DNA of 37,061 nt from NCBI GenBank assembly GCA_040401695.1, contig JBBANY010000014.1:1-37061 (forward strand), in the 5' to 3' direction. Shown here in pieces: positions 30,073 to 37,061 of the stretch (its first letter is position 1; the number at the start of each line of letters is the position of its first letter). The stretch comes from F1-20-MAGs119 sp040401695 (GTDB lineage: Bacteria > Actinomycetota > Acidimicrobiia > Acidimicrobiales > Ilumatobacteraceae). The notes under the pieces are model-generated. The model worked only from the letters and a program-made list of their open reading frames with translations. It was not told where the DNA came from and did no database searches. A program made the position numbers and the translations under genes.

Positions 30073-30557
30073 GCGGGTTGCTTCCTTTCTTTCGTGGGCC
30101 ACAGCAGGACGAGAATCCACACCGCGGTGATGCCGCACACCGTCCAGGCAAAAGTTCGGACGAGGTCTGCGGTCATCAGCCGGTCGTAGACGCCTTGATC
30201 GAACCCTTTCATCAGGTCACCGTGGGCGGGGGCCGACCAGAATCCGCTGATCGCAAGAACCACACCCATCGCAGCCGCGTTGATCGCAGCGGGGAGGCGT
30301 AGTTCGCGACGCGAGCCGAGAAACGCAAGGACGAGGATGCCGAGGAGTGTCACGCCTTCCGTCAACCACGGAAGCAGCAAGAGATTGCCGATTCGGTCGA
30401 CGTGGGCATTCTCGAAAGCAACAAATTCGTCACTTCCCACCTTCGGAAAGAGTGCGTAGTGAATGAAGTGAATCGTCCACATCAGGCCGACGAGGAACCA
30501 TGTCGAGGCGAACTGCGCGATGGCGAGAACGCGTTGTGCGCGGGGGGATTCGAACAC
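30069..30557 (-). CDS. Small four-helix membrane protein
   Basis: This 162-residue protein has four hydrophobic segments: FASTWFLVGLMWTIHFIHYA, LLLLPWLTEGVTLLGILVL, AINAAAMGVVLAISGFW and FAWTVCGITAVWILVLLW. The spacing and the His-containing first helix resemble DUF1772-like small integral membrane proteins, but the match is weak. The GTG start is preceded by TAGTTT at six bases. It is the first gene of a two-gene operon with the SRPBCC protein. Confidence 0.75.
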   Translation of the reverse strand: MFESPRAQRVLAIAQFASTWFLVGLMWTIHFIHYALFPKVGSDEFVAFENAHVDRIGNLLLLPWLTEGVTLLGILVLAFLGSRRELRLPAAINAAAMGVVLAISGFWSAPAHGDLMKGFDQGVYDRLMTADLVRTFAWTVCGITAVWILVLLWPTKERKQPA

Positions 30558-30563
30558 GTGTGG

Positions 30564-30569
30564 AAACTA
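30564..30569 (-). promoter_or_regulatory. Putative -10 box (TAGTTT) of the membrane protein/SRPBCC operon
   Basis: TAGTTT on the minus strand ends six bases before the GTG at 30557, with no Shine-Dalgarno. Confidence 0.48.
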
Positions 30570-30591
30570 CCGAGGTGATGCGCCGCGCGCC

Positions 30592-32100
30592 TTACCGTGC
30601 GGCGGGGAATGCATCACCATCGGGGTAGGGAAACCATTCAGGGTCGGCTTCGGCCGTGGGGGAGATCATCACCATCTTCGAACGGCGGAATTGCTCGAGA
30701 CCCTCGGCACCGAGTTCGCGCCCCGAGCCCGTGAACTTGCGTCCACCGAAAGGCACGGCATCGTTGTCGTTCAGTGGCGTGTTCACCCACACGATGCCGG
30801 TCTCGATTTCGTTGACGGCGCGGAACGCCTCGGCGAGGTCGTTGGTGTAGATGTTCGCACCAAGCCCGAGTTCGGAGTCGTTGGCCAGCGCGATGGCTTC
30901 GTCGAGGCTGGTCACACGGCAAATCGGTGCGAGTGGCCCGAAGCATTCGCCGTGCATGATTTCCGCGTCGGGTGTCGTGGTGATGACGGTTGGTTCGTAG
31001 AACCAACCCTTGGTGTGCTGTGGTGGTCGGCGACCGCCGGCGACGATCGTGGCGCCCTGTTCGACGGCGCGGGCGACGATGGATTCGACCCGGGCAAGTT
31101 CGCGCTGCGATGCCATCGGGCCGATGTCGACACGGTCGAGGCCGCTGCCCACGCGCAGTGCTCTGGCCCGGTTCGCCAGTTCCGCAACGAAGGCGTCGTG
31201 GACATCGGTGTGCACGTAAAAACGTTCGGCCGACGTGCACACCTGACCACAATTGAGGAATGCGGCGAAGGCTGCACCACGGGCCGCCACTTCCACGTCG
31301 GCCGAGGGCATGACGATGAAGGCATCGTTGCCCGACGCTTCGATCAGCGTCGGTTTGAACCGCTGGCTCGCAGCAGCGGCGACGGCCTGCGCTGCCTTCA
31401 CGCTTCCGGTGAAGGCGATTGCATGCGTGTCTTGGTGCGCGACGAGTGCCGCGCCGACCTCGGCACCCCCGGTGAGCACCTGGATGAGACCCGCAGGCAA
31501 CGCCTCAAAAGCCGACATCCACGCAAGGAGAGTCATCGAGGTGAGCTCCGATGGTTTGATGATCACGGCATTGCCCGCGGCTAGGGCGGCGGCTGCCTGC
31601 CAACCCGCGAGGAGCATGGGGAAGTTGAACGGCACGATCGAGACGACGGTGCCGAGAGGTTCCTTCATCACCATTTGCAGTTGACCCGCGATGGCGGGAC
31701 CAGTGACACGGCCCTGGTCGTTGCGTGCGAGTTCCGCGTAGTAACGGAACGCCGATGCGGAGGCACCGCCCTCCCAATTCGATTCGCGAAACGGCTTGCC
31801 CATCTCGACCGTGAGGAAGTGCCCGGTCTCGGGTGCGAGGTCGAGCATGCGCGACGCGATCTCGTGGAGAGCACCCGCTCTGTCGAGCGCACTCATCGAC
31901 CACCACTCGCGCTGTGCCCGGTTTGCGGCAACGACGGCGCGTTCGATCTCGTTCGCGGTCGCGTCGGCGTACCGGGCGATTGTCTGCTCGGTCGCCGGGT
32001 CGACGACATCGTGTTGTGGACCCGTGCCCGCAACCCATTCGCCGTTGATGAAGTGGTGAGCAGACAATGCGGCCATGCGCGAGGGCATCACGTGGGACAT
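30592..32100 (-). CDS. Aldehyde dehydrogenase (NAD(P)-dependent)
   Basis: This 502-residue member of the ALDH superfamily oxidises an aldehyde to the acid. Conserved parts are PFNFPMLLAGWQAAAALAAG and VIIKPSE (cofactor binding), AFTGSVKAAQAV, the general-base Glu in TLIEASGNDAF, the catalytic Cys in LNCGQVCTSAERF, and ECFGPLAPI with PFGGRKFTGSGRELG near the end. The group looks like succinate-semialdehyde/short-chain ALDHs. The ATG at 32100 was chosen because TAACGT lies eight bases upstream; an ATG at 32124 would add eight residues. A much longer reading frame reaching 32814 is a mirror of the collagen repeats and is not coding. Confidence 0.93.
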   Translation of the reverse strand: MSHVMPSRMAALSAHHFINGEWVAGTGPQHDVVDPATEQTIARYADATANEIERAVVAANRAQREWWSMSALDRAGALHEIASRMLDLAPETGHFLTVEMGKPFRESNWEGGASASAFRYYAELARNDQGRVTGPAIAGQLQMVMKEPLGTVVSIVPFNFPMLLAGWQAAAALAAGNAVIIKPSELTSMTLLAWMSAFEALPAGLIQVLTGGAEVGAALVAHQDTHAIAFTGSVKAAQAVAAAASQRFKPTLIEASGNDAFIVMPSADVEVAARGAAFAAFLNCGQVCTSAERFYVHTDVHDAFVAELANRARALRVGSGLDRVDIGPMASQRELARVESIVARAVEQGATIVAGGRRPPQHTKGWFYEPTVITTTPDAEIMHGECFGPLAPICRVTSLDEAIALANDSELGLGANIYTNDLAEAFRAVNEIETGIVWVNTPLNDNDAVPFGGRKFTGSGRELGAEGLEQFRRSKMVMISPTAEADPEWFPYPDGDAFPAAR

Positions 32101-32108
32101 GGAACTCC

Positions 32109-32114
32109 ACGTTA
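32109..32114 (-). promoter_or_regulatory. Putative -10 box (TAACGT) of the aldehyde dehydrogenase gene
   Basis: TAACGT on the minus strand ends eight bases before the ATG at 32100. The 148-base spacer to the divergent collagen-like gene holds both -10 boxes and no other recognised element. Confidence 0.42.
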
Positions 32115-32234
32115 GGTCGGCCATCGACGTGGGCTCGACTGACTGCGCCCATGCACGGTTCGTGAGATCGGTACCCATTCCATGACAATCGCAACGATTT
32201 TTTGATTCGATGTCGTCGGGTCGCGAGCGAGCCT

Positions 32235-32240
32235 TACCCT
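32235..32240 (+). promoter_or_regulatory. Putative -10 box (TACCCT) of the collagen-like gene
   Basis: TACCCT lies eight bases before the ATG at 32249, which begins a clean signal peptide. This supports 32249 over the ATG at 32210. Confidence 0.45.
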
Positions 32241-32248
32241 CGCGCGTG

Positions 32249-33289
32249 ATGCGAGGATTGCCACTGGCTGCGTTGATGCTTGCAACCGGCGTCGGAGCCT
32301 CATCCGGCACCGTTGCGGTCATTCGGCTTGCACCTGCGGCGGAGGTCATCGAAGTCACACGCGCCGGCACGCCCGGTGAACAAGGCGAACGCGGACCACA
32401 AGGCGAACGCGGCATGGCGGGCGCCGCCGGTGTGGCGGGCGCCGCCGGTGTGGCGGGTGCTGACGGCGAGCGGGGCCCACGTGGTCGAACCGGTGCGACG
32501 GGTGAGAACGGCACGCGGGGAGCCCGTGGACCGCGCGGCCTGCGAGGGGTTCCCGGATTGCAGGGCGAACCGGGTGACGTTGGCGCTGCTGGTGCGAGAG
32601 GCGATGCGGGATCAGCGGGAAAAGACGGAGCCAAAGGCGACAAGGGTGAGAAGGGCGAAGTGGGACCCGCGGGAGTACAAGGCGCACAAGGACCGGCGGG
32701 GCTCGACGGTGCGATTGGAATCGCGGGGCTGCAAGGCGAGGCCGGACCACCGGGGCCGCAGGGTCCACAGGGCGATGTCGGACCGGAAGGCCCACGAGGA
32801 TTGAAGGGAGACACCGGAGGTTTCGGGGCCCACGGCTCGTTTTACGACACGACCGACGTGCCGTTGAACCTCGACGAAGCCACGCCGGTTCCGCTCGGTC
32901 AGACGGACTTTGCATCAGGGGTGTCGATCGTCGGTGGTTCGCAGATCACGATGGGCGTGAAGGGTCGATTCAACATTGCCTTTTCCATCCAGATCGAAAA
33001 ATCGGATGCCGGAACGGATTGGGTCAGCATCTGGTTGCGCAAGAACGGCGATGACGTGCCCTGGACGAACACCGATGCCGCACTCACCGGTTCCAACGCG
33101 AATTCACGGATCGTCGTGGCCTGGAACTTCTTCGTCGAAGCAACGATGATCGGCGACTATTGGCAGCTGATGATTGCATCAACAACAAGCGCGTCGGGCC
33201 GGATGCTCATTCAGTCGGTCGACCCGCAAGTCGATCCGGTTCGCCCGGCGATTCCGGGCACGATCCTCACGGTCAATCAAGTGGGGTGA
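32249..33289 (+). CDS. Secreted collagen-like protein with C-terminal beta domain
   Basis: This 346-residue exported protein has a signal peptide or anchor (LPLAALMLATGVGASSG), then 52 uninterrupted Gly-X-Y triplets (about residues 40-195), including stabilising KGDKGEKGE and PGPQGPQG stretches. A C-terminal beta-rich domain of about 150 residues follows (QITMGVKGRFNIAFSIQIEK, GTDWVSIWLRKNGDDVP), resembling the trimerising C1q/TNF-like heads of bacterial collagen-like proteins. It should form a trimeric stalk with a globular tip on or outside the cell. No cell-wall sorting signal is seen. Its ATG is supported by TACCCT eight bases upstream. Confidence 0.88.
   Translation: MRGLPLAALMLATGVGASSGTVAVIRLAPAAEVIEVTRAGTPGEQGERGPQGERGMAGAAGVAGAAGVAGADGERGPRGRTGATGENGTRGARGPRGLRGVPGLQGEPGDVGAAGARGDAGSAGKDGAKGDKGEKGEVGPAGVQGAQGPAGLDGAIGIAGLQGEAGPPGPQGPQGDVGPEGPRGLKGDTGGFGAHGSFYDTTDVPLNLDEATPVPLGQTDFASGVSIVGGSQITMGVKGRFNIAFSIQIEKSDAGTDWVSIWLRKNGDDVPWTNTDAALTGSNANSRIVVAWNFFVEATMIGDYWQLMIASTTSASGRMLIQSVDPQVDPVRPAIPGTILTVNQVG
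32415..32450 (+). repeat. 18-bp tandem repeat in the collagen coding region
   Basis: Two exact copies of an 18-base unit, plus a third partial copy, encode repeated GAAGVA. The perfect identity points to recent slippage that adds two Gly-X-Y triplets per unit without breaking frame. Confidence 0.85.
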
Positions 33290-33353
33290 AGCCCGTCAAA
33301 TGGACCCGTATCGGTGGGCAAGAATGGGGCCACTGCACGGGACGGGGGGAATC

Positions 33354-34457
33354 GTGACTGGATCGGCATTTCCGGTGCGGCCGGAACAATTGACGGTTGG
33401 GTGGCTCGAGGGATTGATTCGCGCGGGCGGCGACCTCGCTGCGGGAGAACGATTGGTCTCGTTCGAAGTGAAGCCAGTCGGCGAGGTGATCGGTGTGCTG
33501 GGCGAAGTCGTGCGTGTGTTCCTGACATACAGCACCTCGGGTGCAGGTCCCGCAACTTTGGTGATCAAGTTCGCCCACAAGAATACCGAGAATCGTCAGA
33601 TCGCGAACAACACGAAGATGTACGAGCGCGAGGTTCGCTTCTTCAACGAGATAGCCCACGAAGTTCAGATGCCGCGAACGAAGTGTTACTTCGCGCAGAT
33701 GGACCCGGTCACGGGCGGCAACGCCGTCGTCATCGAAGACCTCGTCGGGTACGACGTCGGTGACCAGGTGAAAGGTGTGACGCTCGAGCAGGTGAAGATG
33801 GTCATCGACGCAATTTCACCGCTGCACGCCCGTTTCTACGACAACTGGCGGGAGAAATTCGGACACATGATGACGTTCGATTCCGACGAGTACATCGAAG
33901 GGTTCAGCCCGGGATTCTTCGGTACCTGGGAACAGGCCATCAAGAACTTTCCGGAGTGCTTCCCGCAGGAACTCCTCGACGCCCTGCCCCGCTATGTCGC
34001 CGGCTTCAAGAAAATCATGAAAGAAATGGGTAATCGCAGGATGACCTTCATCCACGGTGACGTGAAGATGGACAACGCAATGTTCGGAAACGGTCGTCCG
34101 GGATCTTTGCCCGTCGTCATGATCGACTGGCAAAACGTCATGGTGTCGAACCCGTTGCAGGATCTCGCGTGGCTGGCGGCTTCGAGCCTCGAGGTCGACG
34201 TTCGTCGGGCGATCGAGGACGAACACCTCGAGTACTACCACCGGAAGATGGCGGAACACGGTGTGCGGGACTACACGATCGAACAGATTCGTGACGACTA
34301 CGACATCGGCTTGTTGTTCATCATGAGCTTCAACATTCTGATTGCCGGCGCATTCGTACCGTCCAGTGAGCGCGACCGACGCATGGCGATCGTGGGACTC
34401 GAACGCGCCATCGCCGCGGTCATCGACCGCGGGCTGCTGACGCGCATTCCGAGTTGA
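33354..34457 (+). CDS. CHK/aminoglycoside-phosphotransferase-type kinase
   Basis: This 367-residue protein-kinase-like small-molecule kinase of the ecdysteroid/choline/aminoglycoside phosphotransferase superfamily has the catalytic loop FIHGDVKMDNAMFG with its Asp and Asn, the metal-binding VVMIDWQNV and the ATP-lobe lysine in LVIKFAHKN. The GTG start at 33354 was chosen because GGGGGG sits four bases before it and a TATCGG box lies further up; an ATG at 33324 would add ten residues. The stop overlaps the next gene (TTGA). Members with this signature in actinobacteria are often linked to lipid, sterol or drug phosphorylation; the substrate here is unknown. Confidence 0.87.
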   Translation: MTGSAFPVRPEQLTVGWLEGLIRAGGDLAAGERLVSFEVKPVGEVIGVLGEVVRVFLTYSTSGAGPATLVIKFAHKNTENRQIANNTKMYEREVRFFNEIAHEVQMPRTKCYFAQMDPVTGGNAVVIEDLVGYDVGDQVKGVTLEQVKMVIDAISPLHARFYDNWREKFGHMMTFDSDEYIEGFSPGFFGTWEQAIKNFPECFPQELLDALPRYVAGFKKIMKEMGNRRMTFIHGDVKMDNAMFGNGRPGSLPVVMIDWQNVMVSNPLQDLAWLAASSLEVDVRRAIEDEHLEYYHRKMAEHGVRDYTIEQIRDDYDIGLLFIMSFNILIAGAFVPSSERDRRMAIVGLERAIAAVIDRGLLTRIPS

Positions 34458-35671
34458 AACCCACGACCCTTTATCGATGGCTTGCGGTCGCCACCGCGTG
34501 GAGTCTCGTGTCGTGGTGGGGCGAGTCGCGCCTGCTGTTGTCGGATGAGGGTCTTTATGCGACAGCCGGGTTCGTGGACGGAGTTCGCTATCCCGGGCGA
34601 TGGTCGGTTTTCGATGTGTTCTCTTCACCAACAGTGGTTCGGGTTGTCATCGGTTTCGCGATAATCGTATGTGTCTCACTGTTCGTGAAACCCACCGGGC
34701 GTGGCGCCGCGGCACGTCTGTTCATTCTGTTCGTCTGTGCGGCGTCGCTGAATGCGCGTGCACCGTTCGCGATTTCGTCGGCGGAGATGTATCTCGCCGT
34801 GTTGTTGTTCTGGGCCGTGTTGGGATCGACGCTCGGATGGTCGGTGCACACGCTCCGGGCGTTTCGTGTTCAGATAGCCCTGGTGTATTTGTCACCGCTC
34901 TTGATTCGTTTTCTTCACGGTGGCGAGACATGGATCGACGGTTCGGCGTTGCGGCTCGTCGTCGGCAATGCAGACGGACGTCGGGGTCCGTTCGGCTCGC
35001 TTGTTCGGCATGCGCCCGATGCCGTGTTGTCGACTGCGACCTGGGGCGCGATCGCGGTCGAGTTGGCGGTCGCGATTCTGCTCGTCGCGCTCGTGGTGAC
35101 CGATCGGGTTCCGGATTCGGCGCGACGTTGGGTCAGGGGACTGGCCGTCACACTGCACGTCTGCATCGCACTCGTCTGTGGCTTGTGGTTCTTCTCGGCC
35201 GTTGCAATCGTCGGTCTTGTGGCGGCGCTGCGACTCGAGCCAGGCGAAAGAACGACCGCACGGTTGCGGATCGTGCCGTGGGCGGTCGCGGCCTGCGTGA
35301 CCGTCTGGAGTTTTCTCAGTATCTCGGAATCGCCGGCGACTGCGGCCGGTCGGCAACGCAACGTTGCGTCGTATGTGGTTCGGGCTTTGGGGATCACCCA
35401 GGTGTGGGGGGTCTTTTCACCCAATCCGCCGCGGGTCGAGCGGTGGGTCGAGATCTCCGACGATGCGGGCAACCTTCTCATCGATTCGCGCGGACAAGGT
35501 GAGCGAATCCGCAAACTTGCACAGAATGTGCGCTCCCACCCCGACGGGCCGCTTGCTCGCGCCTGGCTGATGACGCTGTGTACGACCGGTGCGATCAGTC
35601 TCGATGTCGTGACCGGGAGATCCGATGCGCGGTTGACCACCGTCAGTCTTGATTGCCCTGTCGACTCCTGA
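34454..35671 (+). CDS. HTTM-like polytopic membrane protein
   Basis: This 405-residue protein has about eight transmembrane helices and a soluble C-terminal region. Features such as QIALVYLSPLLIRFLHGGETWIDGSALRLV, quoted as YLSPLLIRFLHGGETWIDG, match the HTTM family (horizontally transferred transmembrane domain, related to vitamin-K-dependent gamma-carboxylase). The C-terminal GVFSPNPPRVERWVEISDD fits the family tail. The TTG start overlaps the kinase stop (TTGA), so the two are co-translated. Carboxylase activity should not be assumed, as the known catalytic residues were not identified. Confidence 0.78.
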   Translation: MKPTTLYRWLAVATAWSLVSWWGESRLLLSDEGLYATAGFVDGVRYPGRWSVFDVFSSPTVVRVVIGFAIIVCVSLFVKPTGRGAAARLFILFVCAASLNARAPFAISSAEMYLAVLLFWAVLGSTLGWSVHTLRAFRVQIALVYLSPLLIRFLHGGETWIDGSALRLVVGNADGRRGPFGSLVRHAPDAVLSTATWGAIAVELAVAILLVALVVTDRVPDSARRWVRGLAVTLHVCIALVCGLWFFSAVAIVGLVAALRLEPGERTTARLRIVPWAVAACVTVWSFLSISESPATAAGRQRNVASYVVRALGITQVWGVFSPNPPRVERWVEISDDAGNLLIDSRGQGERIRKLAQNVRSHPDGPLARAWLMTLCTTGAISLDVVTGRSDARLTTVSLDCPVDS

Positions 35672-35720
35672 CGAAAACCGGCCGAAAAAGTGCTGTATGT
35701 TCCCGTTTGAAGGAAGTTCA

Positions 35721-35737
35721 CGTCCGCAGACCGGACG
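35721..35737 (+). promoter_or_regulatory. Leader hairpin before the Cys-pair lipoprotein
   Basis: CGTCCG and CGGACG pair across a five-base loop in the presumed leader, downstream of a TATGTT box near 35694 and upstream of AAAGGAG. It may be a stability or regulatory hairpin; no T-tract follows. Confidence 0.25.
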
Positions 35738-35762
35738 GGACTCTGAAAGGAGTAGAGACGTG

Positions 35763-36866
35763 ATGAAAACGCGCAAATTGATGTTTGCGATCGGCGCATG
35801 CGCGGCGGTCGTTCTTGCATCGTGCGGAGGATCCGAGTCGGCAACCAGTCGGGTGAAGAACGCCGCGTTGGGCAAGCCTTCGGTGGCTCCTCGAGGAAGC
35901 TGCGATGACGGCGAGATGATCGAGGGCATCGACGAAGACGATTGCGTGATCACGATCAAGGTCGGCAAGTCGACGCGCAAGGCCTCGCTGCAGTTGCTGA
36001 ACACCGACGGCGACTGGGACACCATCGATTCGGTCATCGCCAAACGCGGCGCGGCGAAGTTCGACGTCTTTGCGACCGACGACGATGGCGCATGGCTCGA
36101 CGGTCAGTACACCTACCGTGTCTTTGCAGCCCGCAGCGGCAAGTTGCCCGAGTTCATCTCGGCAGATTTCGACGTGCTCTACGGCACCGAGGTCGATGCA
36201 GGGGACACGTTGGAACTGGGCGGGGATGAGACCGACGGTGTCGCCCCCGAGATGCAGTCGGCAATGTCCGACATCCAACAACCCACGACGAAGTTCGACG
36301 ACAACTGCTCGAAGATCTTCAATCAGGTCGACTGCGCCTTGATGTTCCGTCCGGGCAAGGGTCCCGACTTCTCGACGCTCGGCAAGTCGAAGTGGGTCAA
36401 GATGTGCTCGACGCTTCTGTCACGCCCCGAAGGTGATTGCGAGATGGAATTCAAGTTCGCAACGAGCGGTGGCATGCAGGGTGGACAGCAGACAGCACCG
36501 AAGGGTCCGGGCCTCGACCCGGTGAAACTCGCTGCAGCATGCGCTGCGATCGGCATGGCCGAAGCGGATTGCCGTGCAGCGATTCAGGCCGGCCCGATGG
36601 CGGCGCTGCAGAAGTTCGGTGCCAAGGCCGAAACGTTCTGCAAGACCTACAGCGGAATGGGCTGCAAGGACATGATGATGAAAATGGGTGGTGGACTGAA
36701 CTTCGGTGGTGAAGAAAACGATGGCGTCGCGCCTCCGATGAATGGCAACACGATGCAGCCCGGCCAACAGGGCATGAAGCCGCCGACGGGTGGCAACACG
36801 ATGCAGCCCGGCCAGCCGGGGACAATGCAGCCGGGTATGCAACCGCCGACACCCGGAAAGGGCTGA
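35763..36866 (+). CDS. Lipoprotein with repeated cysteine pairs and a Met/Pro/Gly/Gln tail
   Basis: This 367-residue exported lipoprotein (lipobox VVLASCGG) was not assigned to a family. After a beta-rich domain (VITIKVGKSTRKASLQLL) come four cysteine-pair modules: CSKIFNQVDC, CSTLLSRPEGDC, CAAIGMAEADC and CKTYSGMGC. They are spaced 40-90 residues apart and each sits in a helical context, which suggests four small disulfide hairpins. DGVAP occurs twice (TDGVAPEMQ and NDGVAPPMNG) next to low-complexity segments. The tail repeats GNTMQPGQ. The start follows AAAGGAG by ten bases; a GTG one codon earlier is possible. It ends just before a strong terminator. Confidence 0.8.
   Translation: MKTRKLMFAIGACAAVVLASCGGSESATSRVKNAALGKPSVAPRGSCDDGEMIEGIDEDDCVITIKVGKSTRKASLQLLNTDGDWDTIDSVIAKRGAAKFDVFATDDDGAWLDGQYTYRVFAARSGKLPEFISADFDVLYGTEVDAGDTLELGGDETDGVAPEMQSAMSDIQQPTTKFDDNCSKIFNQVDCALMFRPGKGPDFSTLGKSKWVKMCSTLLSRPEGDCEMEFKFATSGGMQGGQQTAPKGPGLDPVKLAAACAAIGMAEADCRAAIQAGPMAALQKFGAKAETFCKTYSGMGCKDMMMKMGGGLNFGGEENDGVAPPMNGNTMQPGQQGMKPPTGGNTMQPGQPGTMQPGMQPPTPGKG
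36743..36766 (+). repeat. 24-bp direct repeat, copy 1 (copy 2 at 36791-36814)
   Basis: Two identical 24-base copies, 48 bases apart, encode GNTMQPGQ in the tail of the Cys-pair lipoprotein. They indicate recent tandem expansion in frame. Confidence 0.85.
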
Positions 36867-36897
36867 CGCGAGAACCGCACAACACGTCGAGAAATGG

Positions 36898-36932
36898 AAG
36901 AAGCCCGGCCTCGCGGCCGGGCTTCTTTTTTT
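36898..36932 (+). terminator. Rho-independent terminator
   Basis: A 13-bp perfect stem (AAGAAGCCCGGCC with GGCCGGGCTTCTT) around a TCGC loop is followed by a run of T. It lies 31 bases after the lipoprotein stop and is the clearest intrinsic terminator in the window. It also separates the convergent histone-like gene. Confidence 0.92.
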
Positions 36933-36960
36933 CCGTAGTAACGAAGAGAGAGAGGACGAA

Positions 36961-37061
36961 CTAGCGCTTGCCCTTCTTGGCCGGGGCCTTCTTCGCTGCG
37001 GGCTTCTTTGCTGCGGCCTTCTTTGCCGGAGCGGGAGCTGCCTTGCGCACCGTGTTCAACT
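36961..37061 (-). CDS. Lys/Ala/Pro-rich C-terminal tail of a histone-like protein (partial)
   Basis: Only the last 32 codons are in the window, read on the minus strand to a TAG. They encode LNTVRKAAPAPAKKAA followed by repeated AKK/PAAKK units ending KKGKR. Such tails occur on actinobacterial HU (HupB-type) and histone H1-like nucleoid proteins, where they bind DNA nonspecifically. The globular domain lies beyond the window, so HU is the best guess but not shown. A tail of this composition could also belong to another basic nucleic-acid-binding protein. Confidence 0.65.
   Translation of the reverse strand, partial: LNTVRKAAPAPAKKAAAKKPAAKKAPAKKGKR

Noticed and set aside
32101..32814. A minus-strand reading frame continues from the aldehyde dehydrogenase through the whole collagen repeat.
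   Set aside because: Gly codons (GGN) read backwards give Pro codons (NCC), so the antisense of a Gly-X-Y region is open by composition. It produces a Pro/Ser/Gly-rich string with no family resemblance.

Overview
The window is about 37 kb of GC-rich, densely packed DNA carrying one 100-base run of N (an assembly gap). Codon usage is strongly GC3-biased. GTG and TTG starts are frequent, Shine-Dalgarno sequences are scarce, and the gene set mixes old yellow enzyme, SnoaL, EthD, P450, FAD monooxygenase, a mycofactocin-type flavoenzyme and an actinobacterial Tad pilus without secretin. This suggests an actinobacterium, most likely of the Acidimicrobiia/Ilumatobacter kind, assembled from a draft or metagenome. 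The lineage is inferred from gene content only.

Layout. 1-1.9 kb: a stand-alone ANTAR protein and prfC (RF3) on the opposite strand. 1.9-3.0 kb: an old yellow enzyme. 3.0-8.7 kb: a tight seven-gene operon (TauD-type dioxygenase, sulfotransferase-like protein, acyl carrier protein, DltA-like ligase, DltB-like MBOAT, DltD-like SGNH protein, and a 43-residue DltX-like microprotein ending in YNNF). This is the most striking part of the window: a complete Dlt-type acyl-transfer machine with two extra enzymes, in a lineage not known for lipoteichoic acid. 8.7-9.9 kb: an mftD homologue with no other mycofactocin gene in view. 10.0-14.7 kb: a compact Tad/Flp pilus operon (flp, TadE, TadG-like, cpaB, tadA, tadB, tadC). 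14.7-15.9 kb: two tandem secreted RTX-type repeat proteins.

15.9-29.2 kb holds mostly small-molecule enzymes: SnoaL-like, EthD, a membrane protein with a His-rich outer domain, FAD monooxygenase, cupin, a lipoprotein with a possible papain-like Cys-His-Asn site and a low-complexity tail broken by the gap, P450, two Gfo/Idh/MocA oxidoreductases, tRNA-Arg(CCT) with a small ORF directly behind it, a PanB-like and an M24-like protein that both lack canonical catalytic residues, and an HSL-type esterase. 29.2-37 kb: a DUF333 lipoprotein, an SRPBCC protein and a small membrane protein, an aldehyde dehydrogenase divergent from a collagen-like protein, a CHK/APH-type kinase coupled to an HTTM-like membrane protein, a Cys-pair repeat lipoprotein, a rho-independent terminator, and the Lys/Ala-rich tail of a histone-like protein cut by the window edge.

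A signal running through the window is a TANNNT hexamer placed 6-10 bases before many start codons that have no Shine-Dalgarno. It reads as the -10 box of leaderless transcripts and was used to choose several starts. Genes inside operons instead overlap by 4 bases (ATGA, GTGA or TTGA) and look translationally coupled. There is no stretch over 300 bases without a gene. No CRISPR array, insertion sequence, rRNA or phage gene was seen.
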